Shown here piece by piece: positions 25,454-34,008 of a DNA stretch of 64,000 bases. Position numbers and translations under genes: made by a program. The notes under the pieces were generated by a model, which had not been told where the DNA came from, did no database searches, and saw only the letters and a list, made by a program, of their open reading frames with translations. The stretch's first letter is position 1. Each line of letters starts with the position of its first letter. This DNA comes from Streptomyces sp. V3I8 (GTDB lineage: Bacteria > Actinomycetota > Actinomycetes > Streptomycetales > Streptomycetaceae): assembly GCF_030817535.1 (NCBI RefSeq), contig NZ_JAUSZL010000002.1, forward strand, positions 7,626,001 to 7,690,000, written 5' to 3'.

Positions 25454-26658
25454 GCGGATTCCTGGCGGGACTGTGCGTGGCCGTACTGCCGCTCCTCGCG
25501 GCCGGCTTCTGGTTCGGCCGGCGCACCGCGCGCTCACCGAGCCCCGGCGGTCTCGGCACCCCCGTCGAGCACGCCACCTTCGAGACCCTGCACACCGCGT
25601 CGCTCGCCGCGCCCCCGCTGCGGGCCGGCCTGACCGGCGAGACGGCCCGCAGGTCCGCGCGGCGGCTGCGCACCCTGCTCGGCACCGACGCGCTCTGCCT
25701 CACCGACCAGGACACCGTGCTGGCCTGGGAGGGCGTCGGCGAGCACCACCGGGACCAGATCATGGAGCGGATCGGCGGCCCGCTGGAGACCGGCCGCGGG
25801 GAGGCCTTCCGCCTCGCCTGCGACGAGCCCTACTGCCCGCTGCGCTGGGCCGTCGTCGCGCCGCTCACCGTCGACGACCGGGTGCACGGGGCGCTCGTCG
25901 CCTGCGCGCCCCGCGAGTCGGCCGTACTCGTCCGGGCCACCGGGGAGGTCGCCCGCTGGGTCTCGGTCCAGCTGGAACTGGCCGACCTCGACCAGTCCCG
26001 TACCCGGCTCATCGAGGCCGAGATCAAGGCGCTGCGGGCCCAGATATCCCCGCACTTCATCTTCAACTCGCTCGCGGTGATCGCCTCGTTCGTGCGCACC
26101 GACCCCGAAAGGGCCCGTGAACTGCTGCTGGAGTTCGCCGACTTCACCCGCTACTCGTTCCGCAGGCACGGCGACTTCACGACCCTCGCCGACGAACTGC
26201 ACGCCATCGACCACTATCTGGCGCTGGTCCGGGCCCGCTTCGGCGACCGCCTCGCGGTCACCCTGCAGATCGCCCCCGAGGTGCTGCCGGTGACCCTGCC
26301 CTTTCTCTGCCTGCAGCCGCTGGTCGAGAACGCCGTGAAGCACGGCCTGGAAGGCGGTCCGGGCAAGGTCGACAAGAGCCGGATCAACATCACCGCGCGG
26401 GACGCGGGGGCCGAGGCCCTCGTCGTCATCGAGGACGACGGCCCCGGCATGGACCCCGGTCGGCTGCGCCGCATCCTGGCGGGGGAGACCGACCCCTCGG
26501 ACGGCATCGGTCTGTCGAACGTCGACGACCGCCTGCGACAGGTGTACGGCGACGACTACGGACTCGTCATCGAGACCGCGCCGGGCGCGGGTATGAAGAT
26601 CACCGCCCGGCTGCCCAAGTACCAGCCGGGCGTGCATTCGGCGGGGCCCGTCAGGTAG
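25450..26658 (+). CDS. LytS-type sensor histidine kinase
   Basis: The protein has 402 residues. It has one N-terminal membrane helix, then a GAF-like region (about 50-175). The His_kinase domain has ALRAQISPHFIFNSLAV (phospho-His about 201). The HATPase_c domain has PLVENAVKHGLEGG (about 292) and EDDGPGMD. It overlaps the symporter stop in ATGA. With the LytTR regulator it forms a two-component system around a carboxylate symporter, similar in layout to BtsSR/PyrSR-type nutrient sensors. The C-terminus converges with the minus-strand gene by 8 bases. Confidence 0.93.
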   Translation: MSGFLAGLCVAVLPLLAAGFWFGRRTARSPSPGGLGTPVEHATFETLHTASLAAPPLRAGLTGETARRSARRLRTLLGTDALCLTDQDTVLAWEGVGEHHRDQIMERIGGPLETGRGEAFRLACDEPYCPLRWAVVAPLTVDDRVHGALVACAPRESAVLVRATGEVARWVSVQLELADLDQSRTRLIEAEIKALRAQISPHFIFNSLAVIASFVRTDPERARELLLEFADFTRYSFRRHGDFTTLADELHAIDHYLALVRARFGDRLAVTLQIAPEVLPVTLPFLCLQPLVENAVKHGLEGGPGKVDKSRINITARDAGAEALVVIEDDGPGMDPGRLRRILAGETDPSDGIGLSNVDDRLRQVYGDDYGLVIETAPGAGMKITARLPKYQPGVHSAGPVR

Positions 26659-26809
26659 GGCGCGTCGCCACCATCGCCAGCGTGATCAGTCCGAGCACCA
26701 CCCAGCCGAACCACAGCCAGCCGCTGCTGCCGAGCGCCACCGTGTAGGCGGTGACCATCACCAGGCCGCCGACGGTGAGCACTCCCATGGTCTTCGTGGA
26801 ACCGGGCAT
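26651..26809 (-). CDS. Small hydrophobic protein nested at end of truncated kinase ORF
   Basis: A start MPGSTKTMGVLTVGGLVMV preceded by GAGGAGGG opens a 52-residue protein with two membrane helices (VLTVGGLVMVTAYTVALG; WLWFGWVVLGLITLAMVA). The same frame continues upstream into the truncated kinase. Its own ribosome site and compact size suggest an independent gene that the decayed kinase ORF now reads into. Confidence 0.6.
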   Translation of the reverse strand: MPGSTKTMGVLTVGGLVMVTAYTVALGSSGWLWFGWVVLGLITLAMVATRPT

Positions 26810-28036
26810 CGCGACACCCTCCTCATGGTTCGTCTCCCCCCATGGTGCCCCGTCCTGGCGAATTGCGGTACAGACCACGAAATGAGTTCCGGAGTTCCAG
26901 GCGCTCCTGCCCACCCAGGAGGAGGTTTCGTAGGTGTTCGGATCATGCCCGTAGTCGTTCGGCGGCATGTTCGCCCGACAGGCCGCGGTCGCCTGCTCCC
27001 TCGCCTCCCGCAGACCGATGTCCTGGCCCAGCTGCAGGAAATCGAGGACCTTCTGCCGGTGCGGGCCCTTGCACGAGACCAGCTTGGCGCTGTTGTCGCT
27101 GATCACGTCGAGACAGTCGCGTTTCTGCATGGTCGCCGTGTCGGTGAACGTGGTCCCCGGCGCGCGGTGGTTCCCGAGCGGGCCGAAGAGCGCATGTCCG
27201 GTCGCGTCGAGCAGGAGGCAGGCGACGCGACGGCCGGCGGCGTCGAAGCCGTCGTCGGTCCGCAGTACGGCGTAGGACCTCACGGCCGCGAGGCTCTTGC
27301 GGGTTCGTTCGGTGCGCCGCTCGCACCGGCCGGCCCCACCGGAGCGGGCCTCGTCCGCCGACGCGACCTCGAAGACCGCCATCACCTGGCCCTCGGTGCC
27401 GCCGCTGCGGCATTCCCGCACGACTTCGAGCCTCGGCCGACCCGTGAAGGGGGCTGCGCCCCGCCAGTCGGCCGCGACGCAGTCGCCGTCCGCGAGCGGC
27501 TCGGCCAGTCCGACCGCATCCCCGTACGGCTTGGCGTCGCCGGTGTGCGGCTCGCCGATGGCGTACCACGTGCCGGCGCCCGCGAGGGCCAGCCCGGGCG
27601 CGGCCCCCAGCACGGCCGGCAGGACACACCCGCGGCGCCGGCGCCGGACGGCCTGCGCCGGGGGAGGGCCGTAGCCCTGCGGGGCCCGGGGGACCGGCGG
27701 GGTGCGGGGCGCGGCCGTGTCGGTGGCGGCGCCCGCCCACGGCGGCTCCGAGCCCTGGTCGAGCCGGGTCCGCGGATGCGGCTGGGGCGTCAGGATCGCG
27801 GACAGCGCGGCCGCGGTCCCCTCGGCGGTGATCCGGTGGACCGGGTCCTTGGTGAGCATGGCCGACAGCAGCGGTTCCAGGGCGCCCGCGCGGAGCATGG
27901 GGCGCGGCTCCTCCAGGACCACGGCGGTGAGCGCCGCGAGCCCCGACTCGCGGTCGAAGGGGCCGTACCCCTCGACGGCGCAGTAGGCAGAAAAGCAATC
28001 CTCCGGACCACGGTTTTCCCGGTCCTGGACAAGCAC
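26651..28036 (-). pseudogene. N-terminally truncated Ser/Thr protein kinase-like gene
   Basis: The ORF of 461 codons opens with the end of a kinase C-lobe (AYCAVEGYGPFDRESGLAAL, then MLTKDPVHRITAEGTAAAL). It lacks all upstream kinase motifs: the P-loop, the catalytic HRD and the DFG. A proline-rich linker, one membrane helix (VLPAVLGAAPGLALAGAGTW) and an extracellular domain with conserved Cys follow. The last 52 codons look like a separate membrane protein. A kinase gene normally has about 250 more residues upstream; instead there is unrelated lower-GC DNA, so the 5' part was lost. The remnant might still be translated from a GTG. Confidence 0.72.
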
Positions 28037-28089
28037 GCGTGCATGGTCATGACCGCTCCCCCCCGGCTGCGGTTCCCCCGAACCCCGCA

Positions 28090-28192
28090 GAACCGAAGCA
28101 GGGCGTCACGCATCATGCTACTGAAGGGAAAAGCCTTTTCGGCCAAGGAGAATTTCCGAAAGGCGGAGAGTGGCCGGAAAAAGGAAAAGGGG
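28090..28192. other. Lower-GC stretch at truncation boundary
   Basis: Bases 28090-28192 are rich in A and G runs (for example GGGAAAAGCC, AAAAAGGAAAAGG) and contain a GAAAAGCCTTTTC palindrome. This is unlike neighbouring DNA. No gene is readable; it may be a remnant of the event that cut the kinase gene. Confidence 0.5.
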
Positions 28193-29143
28193 TCAGCGAC
28201 CGCGTGCGTCGAGTGTGGCCAGATAGGCGTTGTACGCCTCGAGTTCCTTGTCGCCGTCCCGGTCGGCGGCCCGATCGGAGCGCCGGGCCTGCCGCTCCTC
28301 GGAACGGTGCCACTGGAAGAGCAGCGCCAGCAGCACGAGCACGGACGGGATCTCGCTGAACGCCCAGGCGATGCCGCCCGCGGCGGTCTGGTCGGCGAGG
28401 GCGTCGATGCCCAGCGAGGCGGGCGGGTTCTCGTACGTCGTGACCATCGGCCCGGAGGCCATCATCAGCGCGATGCCGAAGAACGCGTGGAACGGCATAC
28501 CGGCGAACAGCTCCAGCATCCGCATCAGGTAGCCCGGCCGGTGCGGACCGGGATCGACGCCCATGATCGGCCAGAAGAACACCAGGCCGACGGCGAGGAA
28601 GTGGCACATCATCGCGATGTGCCCGGTCCTCGATTCCATCAGGAAGTCGAAGATCGGCGAGAAGTACAGCGCGTACAGACTGGCGATGAACAGCGGGATC
28701 GTGAACGCCGGATGCGTGACGACCCGCATGAGCCTGCTGTGCAGGAACATCAGGAGCAGCTCGCGCGGCCCCTTGCGGTCGCGTCCGGCGGCCGGCAGCG
28801 CGCGCAGCGCGAGGGTGATGGGCGCGCCGAGCAGGATCAGGATCGGCGACAGCATGCTGATCACCATGTGCTGCACCATGTGCACGCTGAACATGACCAT
28901 GCCGTAGTCGTTCAGTCCGGTGCAGAGCACGAGCATGACGGTCAGGACGCCGACGACGAACGCCACGGTCCGTCCGACCGGCCACGCGTCACCGCGCCGC
29001 ACCAGCCGCAGCACGCCCCATCCGTACAGCCCGAGCCCCACCAGGCAGGCGACCAGGAAGAACGGGTCCGGGGACCACTCGAGTCCCCGCCCCAGCGTGA
29101 ACGGCGGCAGATCCATGGTCGTGCCGTGCCCGCTGTGATCCAT
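28193..29143 (-). CDS. CtaG-type cytochrome c oxidase assembly protein
   Basis: The protein has 316 residues from MDHSGHGTTM, with about seven membrane helices. VHMVQHMVISMLSPILILLGAP and MCHFLAVGLVFFWPIMGVDP are signature stretches of the caa3_CtaG family. The His-rich start and HMVQHM could bind copper. The family supports assembly of the copper centre of cytochrome oxidase. It is transcribed alone between pfkA and the truncated kinase. Confidence 0.9.
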   Translation of the reverse strand: MDHSGHGTTMDLPPFTLGRGLEWSPDPFFLVACLVGLGLYGWGVLRLVRRGDAWPVGRTVAFVVGVLTVMLVLCTGLNDYGMVMFSVHMVQHMVISMLSPILILLGAPITLALRALPAAGRDRKGPRELLLMFLHSRLMRVVTHPAFTIPLFIASLYALYFSPIFDFLMESRTGHIAMMCHFLAVGLVFFWPIMGVDPGPHRPGYLMRMLELFAGMPFHAFFGIALMMASGPMVTTYENPPASLGIDALADQTAAGGIAWAFSEIPSVLVLLALLFQWHRSEERQARRSDRAADRDGDKELEAYNAYLATLDARGR

Positions 29144-29233
29144 CCGCCGGCTCCTGTTTCGTACTGATTGGGCGCTGTCTGTCCACACCCAGACTAGAAC
29201 CGTCCCCGGCGGAGCCCGCGACCGGGTGGGCGC

Positions 29234-30259
29234 CTAAAGAACACACTCCGCCTCGGCGTACCGCTCCTCCGGGACGGTCTTCAGCGTCTCGACCGCCTCC
29301 GCGAGCGACACCATCACGATGTCCGTCCCCCGCAGCGCGGTCATGTGGCCGAACTCACCCCGGTGCACCGCCTCCACCGCGTGCCATCCGAACCGCGTGG
29401 CGAGCACCCGGTCGTACGCGGTCGGCGTCCCGCCGCGCTGCACGTGACCGAGGATCACCGGCCGGGCCTCCTTGCCGAGGCGCTCCTCCAGCTCGATGGA
29501 GAGCTGCCGGGCGATGCCCGCGAAGCGCTCGTGGCCGTAGACGTCCTTGCGGCCCTCGTCGTAACTCATCGTGCCCTCGCGGGGCTTCGCGCCCTCCGCG
29601 ACGACGACGATGGCGAACTTCTTGCCCGCCGAGAAGCGTTCACCGACCTTGGCGGCCAACTCGGCGATGTCGAAGGGGCGCTCCGGCACGACGATCGCGT
29701 GGGCGCCGGCGGCCATGCCGGAGTGCAGCGCGATCCAGCCGGTGTGGCGGCCCATGACCTCGACGATCAGGACGCGCTGATGGGACTCGGCGGTGGTCTT
29801 CAGCCGGTCGAGGGCCTCGGTGGCCACACCGACGGCCGTGTCGAAGCCGAAGGTGACGTCCGTGACCGCGATGTCGTTGTCGATGGTCTTCGGCACGCCG
29901 ACGATCGGCAGGCCGCTGTCCGACAGGAGACGGGCCGCCTTGAGGGTGCCCTCGCCGCCGATCGGGATGATCGCGTCGAGCCCGAGGTTCTCGAGGTGAC
30001 CCCTGGCCCGCTCCACCCCGTCCCGCAGGTGCGCGGGCTGGACCCGGGAGGAACCGAGCATCGTGCCGCCGCGGGCCAGGATGCCGCTCACCGCGTCGAG
30101 GTCGAGCTTGAGGTGGTCGCCCTCCAGCAGGCCCTTCCAGCCGTCCCGGAAACCGATGACCTCGTCGCCGTGGTCGACGACGGCGCGGTGTACGACGGAC
30201 CGGATGACGGCATTCAGACCGGGGCAGTCGCCGCCGGACGTGAGCACACCAATACGCAT
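29234..30259 (-). CDS. pfkA: 6-phosphofructokinase
   Basis: The protein has 341 residues. SGGDCPGLNAVIR (about 8-20), GGEGTLKAA (about 102) and the catalytic PKTIDNDIAVTD (about 124-135) are all present, as are MGRHTGWIA and QRGGTPTAYDR. It phosphorylates fructose 6-phosphate in glycolysis. The 341-residue length and GGEGT version are usual for Streptomyces PfkA. The start is the ATG of MRIGVLTSGG; an upstream GTG would add an atypical extension. Confidence 0.96.
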   Translation of the reverse strand: MRIGVLTSGGDCPGLNAVIRSVVHRAVVDHGDEVIGFRDGWKGLLEGDHLKLDLDAVSGILARGGTMLGSSRVQPAHLRDGVERARGHLENLGLDAIIPIGGEGTLKAARLLSDSGLPIVGVPKTIDNDIAVTDVTFGFDTAVGVATEALDRLKTTAESHQRVLIVEVMGRHTGWIALHSGMAAGAHAIVVPERPFDIAELAAKVGERFSAGKKFAIVVVAEGAKPREGTMSYDEGRKDVYGHERFAGIARQLSIELEERLGKEARPVILGHVQRGGTPTAYDRVLATRFGWHAVEAVHRGEFGHMTALRGTDIVMVSLAEAVETLKTVPEERYAEAECVL

Positions 30260-30424
30260 AGTCCGGAATACCTTCTCAACGTGGGCCGGGAACCGGACCA
30301 CGCTGTCCGGCAGGACGCCGCCACCCTACCGGCGCCGGGGGGCGGATCCGCAGAGTGCGTCCGCCTGCTGGACGTGCCCGCACAGGTGAGCGGGCACGTC
30401 GCCGGATGGGCTTCGTCCCTGAGG

Positions 30425-31153
30425 TCAGGCGGGCTGCTGAGCAGCCGCGATGCGCTCGGAGCGGAGCGCCTCGTACCACCGGTCGTCGATCGGCGGCAGC
30501 GCGTTGACGTCGAGCGCCAGCTTGAGCAGCAGATCCGCGATCAGCGGGTTCCTGGCGAGCACGGGCCCGTGCATGTAGGTGCCGAAGACCGTGTCGTTGT
30601 ACGCGCCCTCCGTGCCGTCGCCCGTCCCGTTGCCCTTGCCCAGGCGCACGTTCGCGAAGGGGCGGGCGGTGGGACCGAGGTGGGTGACGCCCTGGTGGTT
30701 CTCGAAGCCGGTCAGCGGGGGCAGACCGAGGCGCGCGTCGATGTCGCCGAACACGTCACCCACGCACCGCTCGCCCTCGCCGCGCGTGGAGTGCACGTCG
30801 AGCAGACCGAGACCCGGCTCGCGCTGGCCCAGGTCGTTGATGAACTCGTGGCCGAGGATCTGGTAGCCGGCGCACACCGAGAAGACGATCGCGCCGTTGC
30901 CGACCGCCCGCTCCAGGCCGCCGTCGCGGCGCAGCCGCTCGGCCGCGAGGCGCTGCGGACGGTCCTCGCCGCCGCCGATGAGGTAGATGTCACCCGAGGT
31001 GGGGATCGGCTGGTCGCTGCGCACGTCGAGACGGGCCACGTCCAGGCCGCGCTGGCGGGCCCGGCGCTCGACGACCAGCGCGTTGCCCTGGTCGCCGTAC
31101 GTGCTCAGCAGGTCCGGGTAGATCCACACGAGCCGAAGGCTGTTGTCGCTCAT
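30425..31153 (-). CDS. gatD: Lipid II isoglutaminyl synthase glutaminase subunit GatD
   Basis: The protein has 242 residues and is a class I glutamine amidotransferase of the CobB/CobQ type. The nucleophile is in VFSVCAGYQILG (Cys about 95) and the His in FGTYMHGPVLARNP (about 189). It starts 19 bp after the murT stop. GatD frees ammonia for MurT, and together they amidate the D-glutamate of lipid II. Confidence 0.93.
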   Translation of the reverse strand: MSDNSLRLVWIYPDLLSTYGDQGNALVVERRARQRGLDVARLDVRSDQPIPTSGDIYLIGGGEDRPQRLAAERLRRDGGLERAVGNGAIVFSVCAGYQILGHEFINDLGQREPGLGLLDVHSTRGEGERCVGDVFGDIDARLGLPPLTGFENHQGVTHLGPTARPFANVRLGKGNGTGDGTEGAYNDTVFGTYMHGPVLARNPLIADLLLKLALDVNALPPIDDRWYEALRSERIAAAQQPA

Positions 31154-31172
31154 TCTCTTCGTCCTCCGGGGT

Positions 31173-32411
31173 TCAGTTGCCGACACGACGCCTCAAGTCC
31201 TGGAAAGCGGTGTAGTTCGCGATGACCTCGATCCGGCCGGGCGGCGCGAGCTGCACCGCCTGGTCGAGGCTGTCGCACACCTGGAACGACTGGTTCGCGA
31301 CCTCCAGGCGCACGGCCAGGTCCAGCTTGCGGTCGCCGAGCACGAAGATCGGGTGACCGGTGAGCCGGGTGTAGTCGACGTCCCACAGCCAGGAGGTGTC
31401 GGTGCCGTCGGCGCCGCGCGCGTTCACCGACAGGATCACCGGGGTCGGCGGCGGGTCGATCAGGGAAAACGTTTCGAGCCAGCCCGCCGGGTTCTTGGCG
31501 AGCAGCAGCCGCAGGTCGCGCTGCATGAACTGCACGACGTCGTAACGTCCGGCCACGGCCTGCACCTGGTACATGCGTTCCAGGGCGACCTGCGGCGGTA
31601 CGCCGAAGACGGCGGCGACGGCCGCCGACGAGGCGGCGTTCGCCTTGTTGGCGCGGCCCGGCAGCTGGAGGTGGATCGGCCAGGCCGAACCGTGCGGGTC
31701 GAGGACGTGGTCCCCGGAGAGCGCCCAGGTCGGCGTCGGGCGGCGGAAACCGCACTCGCCGCAGAACCAGTCGTCGCCGGGGCGCTGCATCACACCGCCG
31801 CAGGACGGGCAGGACCAGGCGTCGTCCTTCCACATCTGCCCCGCGGCCACCCACACCACGTTCGGCGAGGAGGACGCGGCCCAGACGACCAGCGGGTCGT
31901 CGGCGTTGGCGACCACGACGGCCTTGGACCCGGCCAGGCCCTCGCGCCAGTGCTCGGCCATCATGCGGGTCTCGGCGGCGCGGTCGAGCTGGTCGCGCGA
32001 GAGGTTGAGCAGGGCGATGCACTTGGGATCCGTGTCCCGCGCCACCCCGGACAGGTACTTCTCGTCGACCTCGATCACGGCGAACCGTGATTCCGAGCCG
32101 CCGGCCAGCGCCGAGGTGATCCCGGCGGGCATGTTGGCGCCCAGCGCGTTCGACACGACGGGCCCCGCGGCCTGCAGCGCCTCGGCGATCAGCCGCGTGG
32201 TGGTGGTCTTGCCGTTCGTGGCCGACACCAGGATGACGTCCAGGTGCTGGGCGAGCCTGGCCAGCAGGTCGGGGTCGAGTTTGAGCGCCACCCGGCCGCC
32301 GATCACCGATCCGCTGCCGCGGCCTGCGGCGCGTGATGCCGCCGCGACCGCCTTGCCCGCTGTCACGGCGAGCTTGGCCCGCGGTGACAGCGGGTCCGAG
32401 TTGCCTGCCAT
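31173..32411 (-). CDS. murT: Lipid II isoglutaminyl synthase subunit MurT
   Basis: The protein has 412 residues with a Mur-ligase fold. The ATP loop is SATNGKTTTTRLIAE (about 63-77). A four-Cys zinc ribbon, CPSC then CGEC, at about 205-225 is inserted in the middle domain and marks MurT. The DUF1727 C-terminal domain has WLWDVDYTRL and ANYTAFQDLRR. It is the first gene of the murT-gatD pair and is divergent from def. Confidence 0.95.
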   Translation of the reverse strand: MAGNSDPLSPRAKLAVTAGKAVAAASRAAGRGSGSVIGGRVALKLDPDLLARLAQHLDVILVSATNGKTTTTRLIAEALQAAGPVVSNALGANMPAGITSALAGGSESRFAVIEVDEKYLSGVARDTDPKCIALLNLSRDQLDRAAETRMMAEHWREGLAGSKAVVVANADDPLVVWAASSSPNVVWVAAGQMWKDDAWSCPSCGGVMQRPGDDWFCGECGFRRPTPTWALSGDHVLDPHGSAWPIHLQLPGRANKANAASSAAVAAVFGVPPQVALERMYQVQAVAGRYDVVQFMQRDLRLLLAKNPAGWLETFSLIDPPPTPVILSVNARGADGTDTSWLWDVDYTRLTGHPIFVLGDRKLDLAVRLEVANQSFQVCDSLDQAVQLAPPGRIEVIANYTAFQDLRRRVGN

Positions 32412-32554
32412 CAGTTCCCGATCCTCCTTGCGTACGGCGCCGCGCACTGCCCCCGGCAACGTGTGACCCTCAGCCTACCGAGATCCGCTCGCGGGCCCGA
32501 ACCGCGGCACCACTCCGACGGGCCCGCGACAGTGAGGACCGTACCCTTGCGGCC

Positions 32555-33115
32555 ATGCGACACGGCTCTATCCCCGGCGCCCGAGGGCGCGTTCTTCCCC
32601 TGACCCTGCTCGGCGACCCCGTGTTGCGCACACCGTGTGAAGAAGTCACGGACTTCGGTCCCCAACTGGCGCGGCTGGTCGAGGACATGTTCTCGACGAT
32701 GTACGCGGCGCAGGGGGTCGGGCTGGCCGCGAACCAGGTCGGGGAGTCCTTGCGGGTGTTCGTGTACGACTGCCCCGACGACGAGGAACGTCGGCATGTG
32801 GGGCATGTGGTGAACCCGCGGCTCGTCGAGGCGGACGGGATGGTGCTGCGGGGGCCGGAGGGGTGTCTGTCGCTGCCCGGTCTGGAGGCGGGCACCGAGC
32901 GGTACGACCGTGCGGTGGTGGAGGGGGTGACCCTGGACGGGGCGCCGGTGCGGGTGCACGGGAGCGGGTGGTTCGCCCGGTGCCTGCAGCATGAGTGCGA
33001 TCACCTTGACGGTGGGCTGTACGTGGACCGGGTGACGGGGTGGCGGCGCCGGCGGGTGATGTGGCAGGTGGGCCGGGCCGCGTGGAGGCGCGGGGGTGCG
33101 GGTGCGGGAGGCTGA
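32555..33115 (+). CDS. def: Peptide deformylase
   Basis: The protein has 186 residues. All three metal-site motifs are present: GVGLAANQ (about 54-61), EGCLSLPG (about 107) and QHECDHLDG (about 148). It removes formyl groups from new proteins. The C-terminal Arg/Gly-rich tail after YVDRVTGWRRRR is not conserved in E. coli. The sequence after the stop holds a copy of the dispersed GTTTCCCGCGCCCCT element. Confidence 0.95.
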   Translation: MRHGSIPGARGRVLPLTLLGDPVLRTPCEEVTDFGPQLARLVEDMFSTMYAAQGVGLAANQVGESLRVFVYDCPDDEERRHVGHVVNPRLVEADGMVLRGPEGCLSLPGLEAGTERYDRAVVEGVTLDGAPVRVHGSGWFARCLQHECDHLDGGLYVDRVTGWRRRRVMWQVGRAAWRRGGAGAGG

Positions 33116-33188
33116 GGAGGGTGGCCGTGTGCGGGGGCGTTGTGGCTGTTCGCGCCGTTTCCCGCGCCCCTGGACGGTCGGCCGCGGA

Positions 33189-33839
33189 TCAGAAGCCCGG
33201 GCCGCCCGCCCTGTCGCCCGCCGCCGCCAGGCGGCCCCAGAGGAGGTCGGCGAGGGCGCGCACCAAGTCGGCCCGGGAGCAGGGGCGTTCGCCCAGCCAC
33301 CAGTCGCCGGCGGCGTGCATCATGCCGACGATGCCGTGGCCCCAGACCCGGGCCGACTGCTGGCCGCCGGGGCCGAGGTCGACGCGCTCCTCGATGACGT
33401 CGGCCAGCTCCTCGCCCATACGCCGCAGCAGGGGGAACGAGTACGCCCCCACGTCGAAGCCCAGGCCCCGGTCGCTCTGCGCGCCGCCCTCCGAGGGGTG
33501 CATCAGGAACCGGTACACCTGCGGGCGGGCCTCGATCGCCGCGAGGTAGGTGTCGAGGGTGGCCTCCACCCGCTCCCGGCGCTCGGCGGGCGCGTCCAGC
33601 GCGGCGCGCAGCGCTCCGAGGAGGGCGTCGGTGTGGCGCTTGGCGAGGGCCGCGTAGAGTCCGCCCTTGTCGCCGAAGTGGCGGTACAGGATCGGCTTGG
33701 TGATGCCCGCCTCCGCCGCGATGGCGTTCATCGAGGCTCCCGGACCGTCGCGGAGCACCACCCGGTCGGCGGCCTCCAGCAGCTCGCGCCGTCGGCGGTC
33801 GGCGGACCTCTGCTGATCGGTCCGCTGCGTGGTGTCCAT
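33189..33839 (-). CDS. TetR-family regulator, likely of acyl-CoA dehydrogenase
   Basis: The protein has 216 residues. The HTH is in MNAIAAEAGITKPILYRHFGDKGGLYAAL (about 37-65), followed by a TetR_C-type helical domain. It is divergent from the acyl-CoA dehydrogenase at 34009, with TTAC/GTAA inverted repeats between them. Such TetR/FadE pairs are known to respond to acyl-CoA or related ligands. Confidence 0.92.
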   Translation of the reverse strand: MDTTQRTDQQRSADRRRRELLEAADRVVLRDGPGASMNAIAAEAGITKPILYRHFGDKGGLYAALAKRHTDALLGALRAALDAPAERRERVEATLDTYLAAIEARPQVYRFLMHPSEGGAQSDRGLGFDVGAYSFPLLRRMGEELADVIEERVDLGPGGQQSARVWGHGIVGMMHAAGDWWLGERPCSRADLVRALADLLWGRLAAAGDRAGGPGF

Positions 33840-33942
33840 GAGCTCTCCCCACCCGTGCTGATTCGGTGACGCCTGCGCAACGTAACACCACCGGTCCGCC
33901 GTGCCTCGAACGGGCTGCCGAGCAGGGATGCGGAGTTGACTT

Positions 33943-33983
33943 TTACTACCGACGGGTAACAGGCTACGGTTACCGCAAGTAAC
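33943..33983. promoter_or_regulatory. TTAC/GTAA inverted repeats in TetR-FadE gap
   Basis: TTACTACCGACGGGTAA (33943-33959) and GTTACCGCAAGTAAC (33969-33983) are two inverted repeats. The inner GTAAC/GTTAC pair also forms a palindrome. They lie just before the dehydrogenase start and suit dimeric TetR binding. TTGACT at 33936 may be a -35 box. Confidence 0.6.
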
Positions 33984-34008
33984 ACATGAGTGCAGCGCTG
34001 GAGGGGTC

